64,000 bases of DNA from JAVBOO01 sp031550435 (GCA_031550435.1 JAVBOO010000015.1:28758-92757), one strand, 5' to 3'. Shown: positions 33,281 through 42,750, counted from the first letter of the stretch. The notes: generated by a model from the letters alone, not told the origin. Made by a program: numbers and translations.

Positions 33281-34696
33281 CTAGTTTGACGGCAAAGTTT
33301 GAAGCTTCGACTTTGCGTTCCCTGCCTGGTTTGAGGCGGGATAGTCGTTTACGACGCGTTCGAAGTACTTGCGCGCCGAAGGTATGTCTGACTTGTTTTC
33401 GTATGACCTTCCTATAAAATAAAGGCTGTCGTCAGCTGTCTGGGAAGCTTCGTTACTGTACAAAACTGATTTTTCCAGCAGGACTATCGCTTCGTCATAG
33501 TTTTTGCGGTTATACTCGGATATACCCATGTTATAAAACGCCGCCTCAAGCTTGGGGTAGGCTGTCGCTTTGATTTCCGCGATAAGTGCCGCATATTCTT
33601 CGGGCAAGCCTTCCGTGCTCAAGCCTTCGATATATGAAACTGCCTCTTCGTATTTTTGCTCGTTGACCAGACCCTTTGCGTAATTGATGCGCTGCATTGT
33701 ATCGGCCCGGTGCAAATCAGCGTCGAGATTGACGATATCGGCGTTTAAATCCGCGATCTGTGCTTTAAGCGAGTCAATCTCGCTTTGCTTTGCGGTTATC
33801 TCGGCCTGCCTAAGAGCGTCGTTAGAGCTCATCTCGTTTGTAAGTCTCTCTATCTCCGTCCGGTTCTTATCGATAACATCTTGCTTCGGAGGAACTACGT
33901 ACAAAGAGTAGATTATGCACACAAGCAGCGCTCCGACGGCAAAGAAAACGGCATGGGAAAACTTAAATGAAAACGCGGCGTTTAGATTTCTCGCGTACTT
34001 CGGGTTAAACGTTTTGTGTTGAGTATCTTTTGCGATAAGCGTTTCGGCGCCGTAAGAGCTTATTTTATCGTAGTGTTTTACCCTGTGAGCCGCGGGCTGA
34101 AGCTCCGACAGATACTTGAGCGCTTTAAAATTGCGGCAGTCGGTATCCAGCACAAGATTAACAGTCTCGAGTGCTTTATCGGGCTGACCCTGAGACATAT
34201 AGCACAGTGCAAGCAAGTTAAGCGCGTCAACAAAGCCTGGGTGAATATCCGTGGCTCTGCGCAGTTTTATAAGCGCGATATCGTCGCTTTTAATCTTTAA
34301 ATCACCCAAAGCTTTGTTATACAGCTTTATGGCCTCGTTATATTTTTCCAGAGTTCTGTAATTTTTCTTTAGGCTGTCTATATAATCGGCAGCGATGTTT
34401 TCGGTTTTTTTGAAGTTAAAGCTGATAACCCATTGGCGCAAGGCATCAAAATGCCTTCCCAGAGAGCCGTATACAAGCCCGAGAAGATTTCGGGCTTCAA
34501 TATTGTGTTTGCTGTATTCAAGCGCCCGCTCAAGCATTTCGGCCGCACCGGACAAGTCGTTTATTTGAGCCCTTTCAAGCGCGGCGTTATACAGCCTGTC
34601 CGAAATCAGGCACGCTTTTTTTTGTACATTTAAATCAGTCTTGCAGTTCGGGCAAACATCGAACCCGGTCTCAAAGCCGCACTCCGGACACCTCAA
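33281..34696 (-). CDS. Zinc-ribbon, tetratricopeptide and membrane-anchored protein
   Basis: 471 residues from TTG 34696, which has GGGAGG 7 bases upstream and then gives the usual MRCPECGFETG...CPNC zinc ribbon as N-terminus; the ATG at 34756 lacks a ribosome site. A series of TPR units follows (AAEMLERALEYSKHNIEARNLLGLVYGSLGR; ALIKLRRATDIHPGFVDALNLLALCYMSQGQ), one membrane helix (about 240-262, HAVFFAVGALLVCIIYSLYVV), a coiled coil (about 270-325), and an extracytoplasmic TPR/YbgF-like domain (DEAIVLLEKSVLYSNEAS, ARKYFERVVNDYPAS). Likely a scaffold linking cytoplasm and cell envelope; role unknown. Confidence 0.8.
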   Translation of the reverse strand: MRCPECGFETGFDVCPNCKTDLNVQKKACLISDRLYNAALERAQINDLSGAAEMLERALEYSKHNIEARNLLGLVYGSLGRHFDALRQWVISFNFKKTENIAADYIDSLKKNYRTLEKYNEAIKLYNKALGDLKIKSDDIALIKLRRATDIHPGFVDALNLLALCYMSQGQPDKALETVNLVLDTDCRNFKALKYLSELQPAAHRVKHYDKISSYGAETLIAKDTQHKTFNPKYARNLNAAFSFKFSHAVFFAVGALLVCIIYSLYVVPPKQDVIDKNRTEIERLTNEMSSNDALRQAEITAKQSEIDSLKAQIADLNADIVNLDADLHRADTMQRINYAKGLVNEQKYEEAVSYIEGLSTEGLPEEYAALIAEIKATAYPKLEAAFYNMGISEYNRKNYDEAIVLLEKSVLYSNEASQTADDSLYFIGRSYENKSDIPSARKYFERVVNDYPASNQAGNAKSKLQTLPSN

Positions 34697-34756
34697 ATGA
34701 AAACCTCCCTGACACAAGTGCAGATACGCCGGTATAAGGTTACCCGGCAACGGCAT

Positions 34757-34897
34757 TTATTTGCTGTTAAGCTGATTAACGATCTGTTTCAAGAAATCCG
34801 TAACGTCGCTGATTTCGTCAAGTCGTATGGAGTCCTCGACATCGTCCAGCTCGACTATAGGCTTATATTTTTGTATCTCTTCTTTAAAATCTATCAC
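34757..34897 (-). CDS. Small 46-residue acidic protein
   Basis: Frame from GTG 34897: IDFKEEIQKYKP, VELDDVEDSIRLDEI, SDVTDFLKQIVNQLNSK. GGGAGGTATTTCT puts a good ribosome site 8 bases before the start. It is amphipathic and helical with no cysteine. It lies between folC and the zinc-ribbon/TPR gene, ending 60 bases before the latter's TTG start. Conserved Clostridia seem to keep a short acidic frame in this place, which I cannot verify. Below the size that gene finders normally report. Confidence 0.55.
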   Translation of the reverse strand: MIDFKEEIQKYKPIVELDDVEDSIRLDEISDVTDFLKQIVNQLNSK

Positions 34898-34942
34898 AGA
34901 AATACCTCCCAACGGCTTACGGGGTAATATTTTGAAAGCGGC

Positions 34943-36256
34943 TTAACCGCAGCTATCCGACAGGTATGTTCTTACGTCTCCTATCAAATAAAGTGAGCCG
35001 GCGACAATTATAACTCCGTCGTCGGGGGTCAAGCGTCTTGCAGTGTAAAGCGCTCTTTTGTAGTCGGCTTCGGTTACAATAATTTTTTGCTTGTCGGGAA
35101 TATGTCTGTAAAGCTCGGACGGAGCAGCTGCTCTAAAATCATATGACGGCTTTGTCAGTACAATATTTCCCGAAAGCTGCGTTAGCTCCGCTAACATTCC
35201 GGCATATTCTTTGTCTTTGAGTATGCCTATAACTAATGTTATGCGCTTTGAGTGAAAATATTTCCGGATTGAAGAGCATAACGTTGTTACCGCGTCAATA
35301 TTATGGGCCCCGTCCAGTATTATTGTCGGTTTTTCCGAAACTGTTTCGAATCTTCCTGCCCAGGTTGTATCGTAAAGTCCTTCGTAGATGTTCTTTTCCG
35401 TTATGACAATACCCTCGCGCTCGGATAACGTCTTTAGAGCGATAATAGCGGTATGTGTGTTTTTCAACTGGTAATCTCCCGAAAGACGTATGCGGATATT
35501 TTCATAATCCAGCATTTTAGATTTTATCGAAAAACAGATGCCCTTATACGTTTCTTCGGCAACTGCTGTTCGTATATCGGTATCGTAGACGAGCGAAGCC
35601 CCTATTTTTCGGGCGGCTTCGGCAACTACATTATACACCGATTCTGCTTGATAATACAATACGGCCGGACAATTTTTTTTAAGTATTCCGGCTTTTTCAG
35701 AGGCAATTTCTTCGATAGTATCGCCGAGATATTCCGTATGGTCGATGCTTACGGACGTTATAACGGATAGCGCGGGAGAGCTTATAACATTTGTCGCGTC
35801 GAGCCTTCCGCCGATACCGACCTCAACGACGGCAAAATCGGTTTTTTGCTCGGAAAAATATGCAAACATCATAACAGTAAGCAGCTCAAAATACGAAAGC
35901 ATGTCCGTATCGTTCCCGAAAACTGTTTTGCTTGCGTTTTTGACATGCGACGCATACTTTGCAAAGTTTTCGTCGCTTATCTCCTCGTTATTGATTCTGA
36001 ACCGTTCTTTAAACGTTTTCAGATGCGGCGACGAAAAAAAACCCGTCTTGTAACCGGCCGCTGTCAAGACGCTCGATATCATAGCGCAAACAGAGCCTTT
36101 TCCGTTAGTTCCCGCAACATGTATTACACGGAGATTCTCTTGAGGGTTCCCGAGTGCGCCAAGCACAGCCCTGACCGTGTCAGAGCTGTGCTTGCGTCCG
36201 GGACCGTAGCTGTCCAGAACATAGCTGACAGCCTCATCGTAACTCATTAAAAGCAT
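34943..36256 (-). CDS. folC: Folylpolyglutamate / dihydrofolate synthase
   Basis: 437 residues. P-loop VIHVAGTNGKGSVCAMISSVL (about 40-60), FFSSPHLKTFKERFRIN, the EVGIGGRLDATNVI loop, SIDHTEYLGDTIEEIASEKAGI and ILDGAHN are all FolC hallmarks. It adds glutamates to folate and, in bifunctional forms, joins dihydropteroate and glutamate. Start ATG 36256 with GGTGAG 3 bases upstream; ATG 36247 is the alternative. It lies 104 bases downstream of valS, its usual partner in Firmicutes. Confidence 0.95.
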   Translation of the reverse strand: MLLMSYDEAVSYVLDSYGPGRKHSSDTVRAVLGALGNPQENLRVIHVAGTNGKGSVCAMISSVLTAAGYKTGFFSSPHLKTFKERFRINNEEISDENFAKYASHVKNASKTVFGNDTDMLSYFELLTVMMFAYFSEQKTDFAVVEVGIGGRLDATNVISSPALSVITSVSIDHTEYLGDTIEEIASEKAGILKKNCPAVLYYQAESVYNVVAEAARKIGASLVYDTDIRTAVAEETYKGICFSIKSKMLDYENIRIRLSGDYQLKNTHTAIIALKTLSEREGIVITEKNIYEGLYDTTWAGRFETVSEKPTIILDGAHNIDAVTTLCSSIRKYFHSKRITLVIGILKDKEYAGMLAELTQLSGNIVLTKPSYDFRAAAPSELYRHIPDKQKIIVTEADYKRALYTARRLTPDDGVIIVAGSLYLIGDVRTYLSDSCG

Positions 36257-36360
36257 ATTCTCACCGATTTTTGTCTGATGTAAAAAAATTACCGTTTTAT
36301 AGTGGTTAAGACCGAAACGGTCTCATGGTGCGTAAATCAAGGAAGCTTTCCGATAAGGCG

Positions 36361-39006
36361 CTATTGGCGGCTGCTAAGTGACAATAGCTGTTTTTCGACC
36401 TCAGCCAGCATACCTTCGTACTTTTGCTGTTTTGCTTTTTCCTCGTCTATCAGAGTTTGAGGAGCCTTGCTGACAAAGCCTTGGTTCGCAAGCTTTGATA
36501 CAACTCTCTCTACCTCTTTTACAAGCTTATCTTTTTCTTTTGTAAGCCTTTCGATTTCCTTGCCTATATCTACAAGGTCAGTAAACGGCATATAGACTGC
36601 GGCCGAGGGCAGTATTACCGCAAACATATCGTCGCTGATGCCCTGTTTGTCCGCTTGAACTTCTATACCGGAGGCATAGCCGAGTGTAGCGAGGTACGAC
36701 TTTTCAAGCTCGAATACGGAGCGTATGCCCGCATCTTCCGATACTATGAACAACTTGGCCTTTTTTGACGGCGGAACGTTTAACTCGGCTCTGATATTTC
36801 TTATGCCCTTTATGGCGTCTTTTACAAGAGAAATATTGTTTTCCTGCTCCTTGAAGCTGAATCTCTCGTCAAACTTCGGCCAGGGCGACAGCATAATCGT
36901 TTCTTCCTCAGACTGAACGGACAGGAAAAGCTCTTCCGTAATGAACGGCATAAAGGGATGCAGAAGCTTCAAAGCTTGAATCAAAACGTATTTGAGTGTC
37001 CAAAGTGCTGTGTCCGCGCTCTCGTCATCGCGGTTGTATAATCTCGGCTTAACCATTTCGATATACCAGTCGCAGAATTCGTCCCAAATAAAGTCGTAAA
37101 CCTTGTTTATCGCAAGGCCCAGCTCGTAGGCTTCGATATTGTCTGTCACTTCTTTCGCAAGTCCGTTAACTTTTGACAATATCCATTTATCCGCAGAGGT
37201 AAGCCTGCTCTCATTAAGCGCGGGATTCCCGTCTCCTATATTCATGAGTATAAATCTTGCCGCGTTCCAAAGCTTGTTTGTAAAATTCCTTGCGGACTCC
37301 ACCTTTGATATATAGAAACGCATGTCATTTCCGGGCGAAGTGCCGGAAATAAGCGAAAATCTCAGCGAATCCGTTCCGTAGTTTTCAATAATATCAAGAG
37401 GGTCAATGCCGTTCCCGAGAGATTTGCTCATTTTTCTTCCCTGCTCGTCTCTGACAAGTCCGGTGAAGTAAACATCTTTAAACGGCAGCTCTCCCATGAA
37501 CTCCATAGACGAAAATACCATTCTGATAACCCAGAAGAAAATTATATCGTAGCCGGTTACCAAAACGTCTGTCGGGTAGAAGTATTCAAGGTCGGCAGTT
37601 TTTTCCGGCCAGCCCAGTGTCGAGAACGGCCAGAGCGCGGACGAGAACCAAGTATCCAGCGTGTCGCCGTCCTGCCTCATGCTCTTTGACGAGCATTTCG
37701 GGCATACGCATACTTCTGTCTTTGAAACTGCGATGTTGCCGCAATCCGCGCAATAGAAAGCCGGAATGCGATGCCCCCACCACAACTGGCGGGAAATACA
37801 CCAGTCTCTTATATTTTCGAGCCAGTGCAGATAGATTTTACCCATGCGCTCCGGGAAAAGCTTTAACTTTCCGCTCTTGTATTCGCTGACCGCAGGCTTG
37901 GCAAGCTCCTCCATTTTAACAAACCACTGTATCTTTATAGCGGGCTCAATAACAGTTGAACAGCGTTCGTGCGTGCCTACCGCATGTTTCACGGGCTCGG
38001 TCTTAATAAACAGGCCGAGAGACTTGAACTCCTCAACTATAAGCTTACGCGCTTCAAATCTGTCTTTTCCTGCGTATTTTCCGCCGTTGGCGTTGATCGT
38101 TCCGTCGTCGTTCATTATGTTTATTTTCGGAAGATTATGCCGTTCTCCGACCTCAAAGTCGTTCGGGTCGTGCGCCGGCGTTATTTTAACGACGCCTGTG
38201 CCGAATTCCTTGTCAACATAGCTGTCGGCGATAATCGGAATAACCCTGTCAACGATGGGTACGGTTACATGCTTGCCTATCAGGCCGGAATAGCGTTCAT
38301 CTTCGGGATTAACAGCAATTGCGGTATCGCCGAGTATGGTCTCCGGGCGGGATGTAACAAAATTAAGATACTCACCCGTTTCAGCAATTCTATATCTGAA
38401 ATGATAAAATGTGCCGTCTTTTTCTTCATGGTCAACCTCGGCATCGGAAATGCTTGTTTTGCAGCAGGGACACCAATTTATCAGCTTCTCGCCTCTGTAT
38501 ATTAGTCCTTTTTCATAAAGGCGTACAAATACTTCCGAAACTGCATCGGAAAGACCTGTATCGAGCGTAAACCGCTCTCTGTCCCAGTCGCACGAGCTGC
38601 CGAGCTTTTTTAGCTGTTTGACTATCGTGGACCCGTATTTGTCCTTCCATGCCCAAGCGCGCTTCATAAATTCGTCTCTGCCGATTTTTTCTTTTGTGAG
38701 CCCTTCTTCCGCCATAGCGTCAACGATTTTGGCTTCAGTCGCTATACTCGCGTGGTCGGTGCCGGGCAGCCAAAGAGCCGAGTAACCCTGCATACGCTTT
38801 GTTCTGATTAAAATATCCTGTATGGTATTGTTTAAGGCATGGCCCAAATGCAGCTTATTAGTAATGTTAGGGGGCGGAATCACAATAGTATACGGTTTTT
38901 TGCCGGGATCCGTGTCCGCGCTGAAATATTGGCGTTCCAGCCATCTCGCATATGTCGTTTCTTCAACGGCCAGCGGGTTATAATTTTTTTCGAGTTCTTT
39001 GCTCAT
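36361..39006 (-). CDS. valS: Valyl-tRNA synthetase
   Basis: 881 residues, the normal bacterial length. HIGH-type motif PPPNITNKLHLGHALNNTIQD (about 44-64), editing domain with FVTSRPETILGDTAIAVNP, zinc-like CxxC pairs (CADCGN...CPKC about 415-435), KMSKS motif GRKMSKSLGNGIDPL (about 522), and the Val-specific C-terminal coiled coil ERLTKEKDKLVKEVERVVSKLANQGFVSKAP. Expression is controlled by a T-box leader upstream (39102-39336). folC follows. Confidence 0.97.
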   Translation of the reverse strand: MSKELEKNYNPLAVEETTYARWLERQYFSADTDPGKKPYTIVIPPPNITNKLHLGHALNNTIQDILIRTKRMQGYSALWLPGTDHASIATEAKIVDAMAEEGLTKEKIGRDEFMKRAWAWKDKYGSTIVKQLKKLGSSCDWDRERFTLDTGLSDAVSEVFVRLYEKGLIYRGEKLINWCPCCKTSISDAEVDHEEKDGTFYHFRYRIAETGEYLNFVTSRPETILGDTAIAVNPEDERYSGLIGKHVTVPIVDRVIPIIADSYVDKEFGTGVVKITPAHDPNDFEVGERHNLPKINIMNDDGTINANGGKYAGKDRFEARKLIVEEFKSLGLFIKTEPVKHAVGTHERCSTVIEPAIKIQWFVKMEELAKPAVSEYKSGKLKLFPERMGKIYLHWLENIRDWCISRQLWWGHRIPAFYCADCGNIAVSKTEVCVCPKCSSKSMRQDGDTLDTWFSSALWPFSTLGWPEKTADLEYFYPTDVLVTGYDIIFFWVIRMVFSSMEFMGELPFKDVYFTGLVRDEQGRKMSKSLGNGIDPLDIIENYGTDSLRFSLISGTSPGNDMRFYISKVESARNFTNKLWNAARFILMNIGDGNPALNESRLTSADKWILSKVNGLAKEVTDNIEAYELGLAINKVYDFIWDEFCDWYIEMVKPRLYNRDDESADTALWTLKYVLIQALKLLHPFMPFITEELFLSVQSEEETIMLSPWPKFDERFSFKEQENNISLVKDAIKGIRNIRAELNVPPSKKAKLFIVSEDAGIRSVFELEKSYLATLGYASGIEVQADKQGISDDMFAVILPSAAVYMPFTDLVDIGKEIERLTKEKDKLVKEVERVVSKLANQGFVSKAPQTLIDEEKAKQQKYEGMLAEVEKQLLSLSSRQ

Positions 39007-39101
39007 ATTAACCTCCTAAAGCGTCATAATTATCAAAGCAGTAAGTTACGGCACAAGCACACCTGACGTCTTCATGAAACCACCGCCTTTAAGATTATAT
39101 T

Positions 39102-39134
39102 AAAAAACCCCCGTCCCGGTAAAAGGACGAGGGT
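39102..39134 (-). terminator. T-box terminator
   Basis: Minus strand ACCCTCGTCC...GGGACGGGGGT followed by six T (39107-39102). The 5' arm overlaps the region that pairs with the T-box in the antiterminator. Confidence 0.9.
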
Positions 39135-39336
39135 TCGCGGTACCACCTTTATTCCCGTAAAAACGGGCTCTTGACGATTGTAACGTAATCAACGTTCGCG
39201 CTTAGGGGCATACCTTCGGCGCAACGGCTGCAAAGCGACATTCTTCGGAACATTTTCCGCAAATCCTTTCAGCAAACGGATCCGCTCTCTGTGGACTGTG
39301 ACCGAGTACTCCTCTTTGTAATGGCCTTTAATATTT
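39102..39336 (-). promoter_or_regulatory. T-box leader of valS (tRNA-Val responsive)
   Basis: The T-box itself, AAGGTGGTACCGCG, is at 39150-39136 on the minus strand, ahead of a terminator. Stem I shows AGAGAGC and GCTGAAAGG, the usual AG-bulge and distal parts (about 39290-39265). A GTC triplet in AATGTCGC (39239-39237) is a plausible valine specifier codon. Uncharged tRNA-Val should stabilise the antiterminator and turn on valS and folC. Confidence 0.9.
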
Positions 39337-39342
39337 CCATAA

Positions 39343-39371
39343 AATATACATCACATTTGATCTTTTGTCAA
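39343..39371 (-). promoter_or_regulatory. valS promoter inside the upstream gene's end
   Basis: TTGACA (39371-39366) and TATATT (39348-39343), spaced 17 bases, on the minus strand. The -35 box lies within the last codons of the preceding gene and the -10 just past its stop. Confidence 0.8.
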
Positions 39372-40631
39372 GAACTCATCTTCCGGCTCGGTTTCCCCTC
39401 TCCCGCTATAATCGTTTATGATACGTCCGGTTTCGTCTATGCAGGCTTTGATAACGGTATCTATCAGCCCGTCGTCTTTCAGCCCTGCCTGCTGATATAT
39501 CGAAAGCTTATCCCAAAGCTCGATATGCGCTTGGTCAAGTTCGGAAAGCCTTATTTCTATTTTATTTCTTTCAGCTGCCAGCTCGCGGTAATAGTTGCGC
39601 TTGTCTCCGATGTCAACCGTCTTGGCAAAGCTTTCTATGGTCGTGACGACATCGTTAAGCTGTCTTGTATCCAGAAATCTCTCTATTTCACCTTCCGTTT
39701 GGTACATGAGCTTTCTTATAGCTTCGAGCCTCGCGTGAAGGTGCTTGTACAGGCTGTAATCGTTTATGGTCTCCTTGAGCATATCTGAGTTGCGAACCTT
39801 ATATTTATTGTATTCATAGTTGAGAAAATTTGTGTAGTGCGCATAAACAGCCGTTTTTTTGTTAATAAGCTCGCCGGCTCTCTGCTGTTTTTTCGTGTTC
39901 AGGCTCAGTTCAAAACGTATCCTGCGTCTGAAAACATAAATTGCCGCGGCAAGAAGAATAGCAAGCGAAATCACAATGGCAGCGGGCATCAGGATGTTAT
40001 TGCCCATGTAAAAATACGAGTAACCGAGAGAAAGTATCGCTACACCGAAAACGATAACGATAACAAGAGAGAACGTATATGTGAATTTCAGTCCCGCTCC
40101 CAAATTTTCGCGCTCGTATTCCAGCTCGGATTTTTCGGATTCCAGATACATCAAATCCTGCCTCAAAAGCCGCTGTTTTTTCTCGGCTTCCTCTATGTTG
40201 GGAACAGCATTGTTTGCGTCTCCTTCAATGCTCTTCATATACATAAGCGAGCGATCGAAGCCCTCGAGTTGGTTTTTGAGAACGCTTTTATCGCGGAGCT
40301 GAGACGCATAGCTGTCCAGAAGCGCTTTCAGCTTTTCGGCGTCATCGTCGGTCAGTTTGTTAAAACATTCTACCCCCGCGATATTTTCGTCAACAATTTT
40401 TTGGCGCTCGATAAGTGCGAGCCTACGGCGAATGATATCAACGGATTCATCGCACAGTTCGACAACATGGACGGCATAGTTATAGATCTCCGAGTTTTTA
40501 TCGACATCGTTAAGATGATGCATGAAATACGACGATTCTTTTCTTGAGCGTATTGTTCCGCCGTTAAAAACGCTGCTCAAGAATGCCAAGAATCTTGACC
40601 AAAGGCTTTTTTTCGAGCGAAACTTGTCCAT
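39351..40631 (-). CDS. Coiled-coil membrane protein, unknown
   Basis: 426 residues from ATG 40631 (AGGTGAAAAC gives the ribosome site). Parts: a basic N-terminus, a long coiled-coil region (about 60-190, e.g. EEAEKKQRLLRQDLMYLESEKSELEYEREN), two adjacent membrane helices (about 200-218 and 228-248), and another coiled-coil/helical part (about 255-420). The hairpin of helices would leave both coiled coils on the cytoplasmic side. I know no family. It sits in a dcd-to-valS minus-strand run and is 8 bases downstream of the 98-residue unknown. Confidence 0.75.
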   Translation of the reverse strand: MDKFRSKKSLWSRFLAFLSSVFNGGTIRSRKESSYFMHHLNDVDKNSEIYNYAVHVVELCDESVDIIRRRLALIERQKIVDENIAGVECFNKLTDDDAEKLKALLDSYASQLRDKSVLKNQLEGFDRSLMYMKSIEGDANNAVPNIEEAEKKQRLLRQDLMYLESEKSELEYERENLGAGLKFTYTFSLVIVIVFGVAILSLGYSYFYMGNNILMPAAIVISLAILLAAAIYVFRRRIRFELSLNTKKQQRAGELINKKTAVYAHYTNFLNYEYNKYKVRNSDMLKETINDYSLYKHLHARLEAIRKLMYQTEGEIERFLDTRQLNDVVTTIESFAKTVDIGDKRNYYRELAAERNKIEIRLSELDQAHIELWDKLSIYQQAGLKDDGLIDTVIKACIDETGRIINDYSGRGETEPEDEFLTKDQM

Positions 40632-40639
40632 GTTTTCAC

Positions 40640-40936
40640 CTACTCGCAATCTTTTAATTCGTTCTTGAAAATATACGCGAACTTTATACAGTCTATCGCT
40701 ATCACCATAGTATACGACGCGTATTTATATATAAGCGGGCTTCCGCTTTTTTTTACGACAACCGCGGAGTTTCGTTCAACATTATCGATATAATAGTTAA
40801 CAAAGATTACGCCTTCCTGATCCGTTATGTTCCATCTGTGCTCAAGAAACACCTTTATGGGGAAATCATCCTTGCACTTAAATACATCAAGAAGTTTTTT
40901 TCTTGCAGAAACAAAGTTTGTCAATATATCGCTCAT
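40640..40936 (-). CDS. Unknown 98-residue protein
   Basis: A mixed alpha/beta small protein: SDILTNFVSARKKLLDVF, IKVFLEHRWNITDQEGVIFVNYYID, SAVVVKKSGSPLIYKYASYTMVIAIDCIKFAYIF. No cysteine motif, signal or membrane helix is certain; the C-terminal hydrophobic strand-helix is buried-like. GAGGACTGT precedes ATG 40936. It lies 11 bases after dcd and 8 before the coiled-coil gene, so it belongs to their transcript. Confidence 0.7.
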   Translation of the reverse strand: MSDILTNFVSARKKLLDVFKCKDDFPIKVFLEHRWNITDQEGVIFVNYYIDNVERNSAVVVKKSGSPLIYKYASYTMVIAIDCIKFAYIFKNELKDCE

Positions 40937-40947
40937 ACAGTCCTCCG

Positions 40948-41472
40948 CTATTTCTTTTCAAAATCTTTATAAAGAAGGCTGGGCTGTATTCCTTTGTTGT
41001 TCTGGTATTTTCCCGATGTGTATTCAACATAATCGCCTTCGATTTTGTGGTAATATATCTGACATATCTCAACAAAAGGGTATATTTTTATAGGCTGAAC
41101 GCAGTGAAGCTCAAGCGTCCAAAATCCCGAAAAACCCACATCGCCAAACCCCGCGGTCACATGGATATATAGGCCGAGCCTGCCGATAGATGAGCGTCCC
41201 TCCAACATAGGTATATAATTCTTTGTTTGAGTAAATTCATGGGTTCTTCCGAGATAGAGTTTGCCGGGTGTCAGTACAAGACCGTCGTCGGGAATAGTGA
41301 GCGAGCGGTAGTTGTTCGGACGTTTCATGTCAAGCAGGTCGTCTTCGTATACAAGCAGCTCGTTATGAAGCTTTAGATTGTAGCTGTTCGGGTTAAGCGC
41401 TGACGGCGTATACGGTTCGATAATTATTTCTTTTCCGAGTTTTTTCTTGATTTCCAAGCCTGACAGTATCAT
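40948..41472 (-). CDS. dcd: dCTP deaminase
   Basis: 174 residues. LNPNSYNLKLHNELLVY, then the active-site stretch LEGRSSIGRLGLYIHVTAGFGDVGFSGFWTLEL (about 93-125), with the catalytic glutamate in FWTLE, and the C-terminal YTSGKYQNNKGIQPSLLYKDF. It deaminates dCTP to dUTP for dTMP supply; some Clostridia-type members also release dUMP (bifunctional), which the sequence alone does not settle. GGAGGG precedes ATG 41472. Confidence 0.93.
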   Translation of the reverse strand: MILSGLEIKKKLGKEIIIEPYTPSALNPNSYNLKLHNELLVYEDDLLDMKRPNNYRSLTIPDDGLVLTPGKLYLGRTHEFTQTKNYIPMLEGRSSIGRLGLYIHVTAGFGDVGFSGFWTLELHCVQPIKIYPFVEICQIYYHKIEGDYVEYTSGKYQNNKGIQPSLLYKDFEKK

Positions 41473-41527
41473 GTTTCCCTCCGGTAAAGATGTATAGGAT
41501 TAATTAATTTTTCCAACTTTATAATTG

Positions 41528-41555
41528 ATTATAGCAAAAATAATCATTTACACAA
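41528..41555 (-). promoter_or_regulatory. Promoter of the dcd transcript
   Basis: Minus strand TTGTGT (41555-41550), 16 bases, TATAAT (41533-41528). Fits the start of dcd at 41472. Confidence 0.7.
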
Positions 41556-41655
41556 GGAAAAGTTTGTTTTGCTCCTTTTCGGCGCAAAGACCGCTGCGCG
41601 AACGCAATAAACCGCTAAAAACGCGCTGCTTAACCAAAGCGGAAACAGTGGATTT

Positions 41656-42750
41656 TCAGCGCTGCTTCGGAGCGCCGTTGTTTGTAAAACCGGAGAGATT
41701 TGAAGATACGGCCTTGTAGCCGTCTGTATAACTTATGCCGCCGTTGTCGTCGATCCAAAGCGCGTCGGCTCCGAACTCGGCAAGCAGTTTTTCGCCCTTG
41801 TCTTTTTGCACGATGAAAAGCGCTGTTGAAAGCATATCTCCGACAGCCGCGTCTTCGCAGATAATCGTTACACCGGCAAATGTTTCGGACGGGAACAGCG
41901 TTTCGGGGTCGATAATATGGCAGTAATTCTTGCCGTTTACCGTATAATATCTCTGGTAATTTCCGCTTGTTATTATCGCTTTATCGTTTAGGTATATTGT
42001 ATCGAATATGTTGCCCGATCCGAAGCCGGGATCCTGCACGCCGACTCCCCAATACTGCCTAGTTTTTTCCGCCGGTTTCCCGCCGACATAGACATTGCCG
42101 CCCATGTTGATTACAAAGGACCCGCAGCCCATTTCTTTCAGTTTAACTGCGGCGACCTTTGTGGCATAACCCTTCGCTACCGCGCCGACATCGAGAGACA
42201 TGCCCGGTTTTGCAAGAAACACGGTGCTTTTTTCTCTGTCGATTATAACGTTATTTATGTCACAGAGCTTTTTGGCCTCTTTTAAATCCTCGAGTTCCGG
42301 AAGTCTTGCCGCTTCCGGGTCAGCCATACCCTCCTCCCTGAAATCGTGCCATATTTTGAGAACGGGACCGAGCGCGACATTTACGGCTCCGTCTGTCTTT
42401 TCATATGCCTCGACCGAAAAAGAAAGCATGTCGATTATTCTCGCGTCAACCTCTACAGGTGCAACTCCCGCGTTTTTGTTTACAGTATAAAGATTGTTTA
42501 CTCCCGGGTATTCGTTGTAAATATCGAACAGCTTCGTAAGCTCGGATACTTCCGTTTGAAATGCTCGGGAATACTCGGCAAAATCGTCGTCGGTCGCCGT
42601 AAACGCGGTAAATTCTGCAGAGGTGTCAAACAAATCGGCATATTCAGCGCTGTGCTTTCTCATACCGGAGCCGACCGAATCTCCCGGGTTTTTAGAGCAG
42701 GCTGAAAGTGCGCAGCATATTATCAGTAACGCAAAACATATTTTTCTCAA
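41656..42750 (-). CDS. apbE: ApbE-type FAD:protein FMN transferase, lipoprotein (paralogue 1)
   Basis: 364 residues; lipoprotein signal MRKICFALLIICCALSAC with lipobox LSAC. The ApbE fold shows VNNLYTVNKNAGVAPVEVD, ALGPVLKIWHDF, SLDVGAVAKGYATKVA (FAD-binding), VINMGGNVYVGG and the catalytic-type HIIDPETLFPSE. ApbE proteins attach FMN to Thr or Ser of extracytoplasmic redox proteins. It keeps all these marks, unlike paralogue 2 at 48187. It is the last gene after the binding protein of the importer, separated by repeat RC (140 bases). FmnB of the Listeria electron-transfer locus is the same type. Confidence 0.92.
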   Translation of the reverse strand: MRKICFALLIICCALSACSKNPGDSVGSGMRKHSAEYADLFDTSAEFTAFTATDDDFAEYSRAFQTEVSELTKLFDIYNEYPGVNNLYTVNKNAGVAPVEVDARIIDMLSFSVEAYEKTDGAVNVALGPVLKIWHDFREEGMADPEAARLPELEDLKEAKKLCDINNVIIDREKSTVFLAKPGMSLDVGAVAKGYATKVAAVKLKEMGCGSFVINMGGNVYVGGKPAEKTRQYWGVGVQDPGFGSGNIFDTIYLNDKAIITSGNYQRYYTVNGKNYCHIIDPETLFPSETFAGVTIICEDAAVGDMLSTALFIVQKDKGEKLLAEFGADALWIDDNGGISYTDGYKAVSSNLSGFTNNGAPKQR

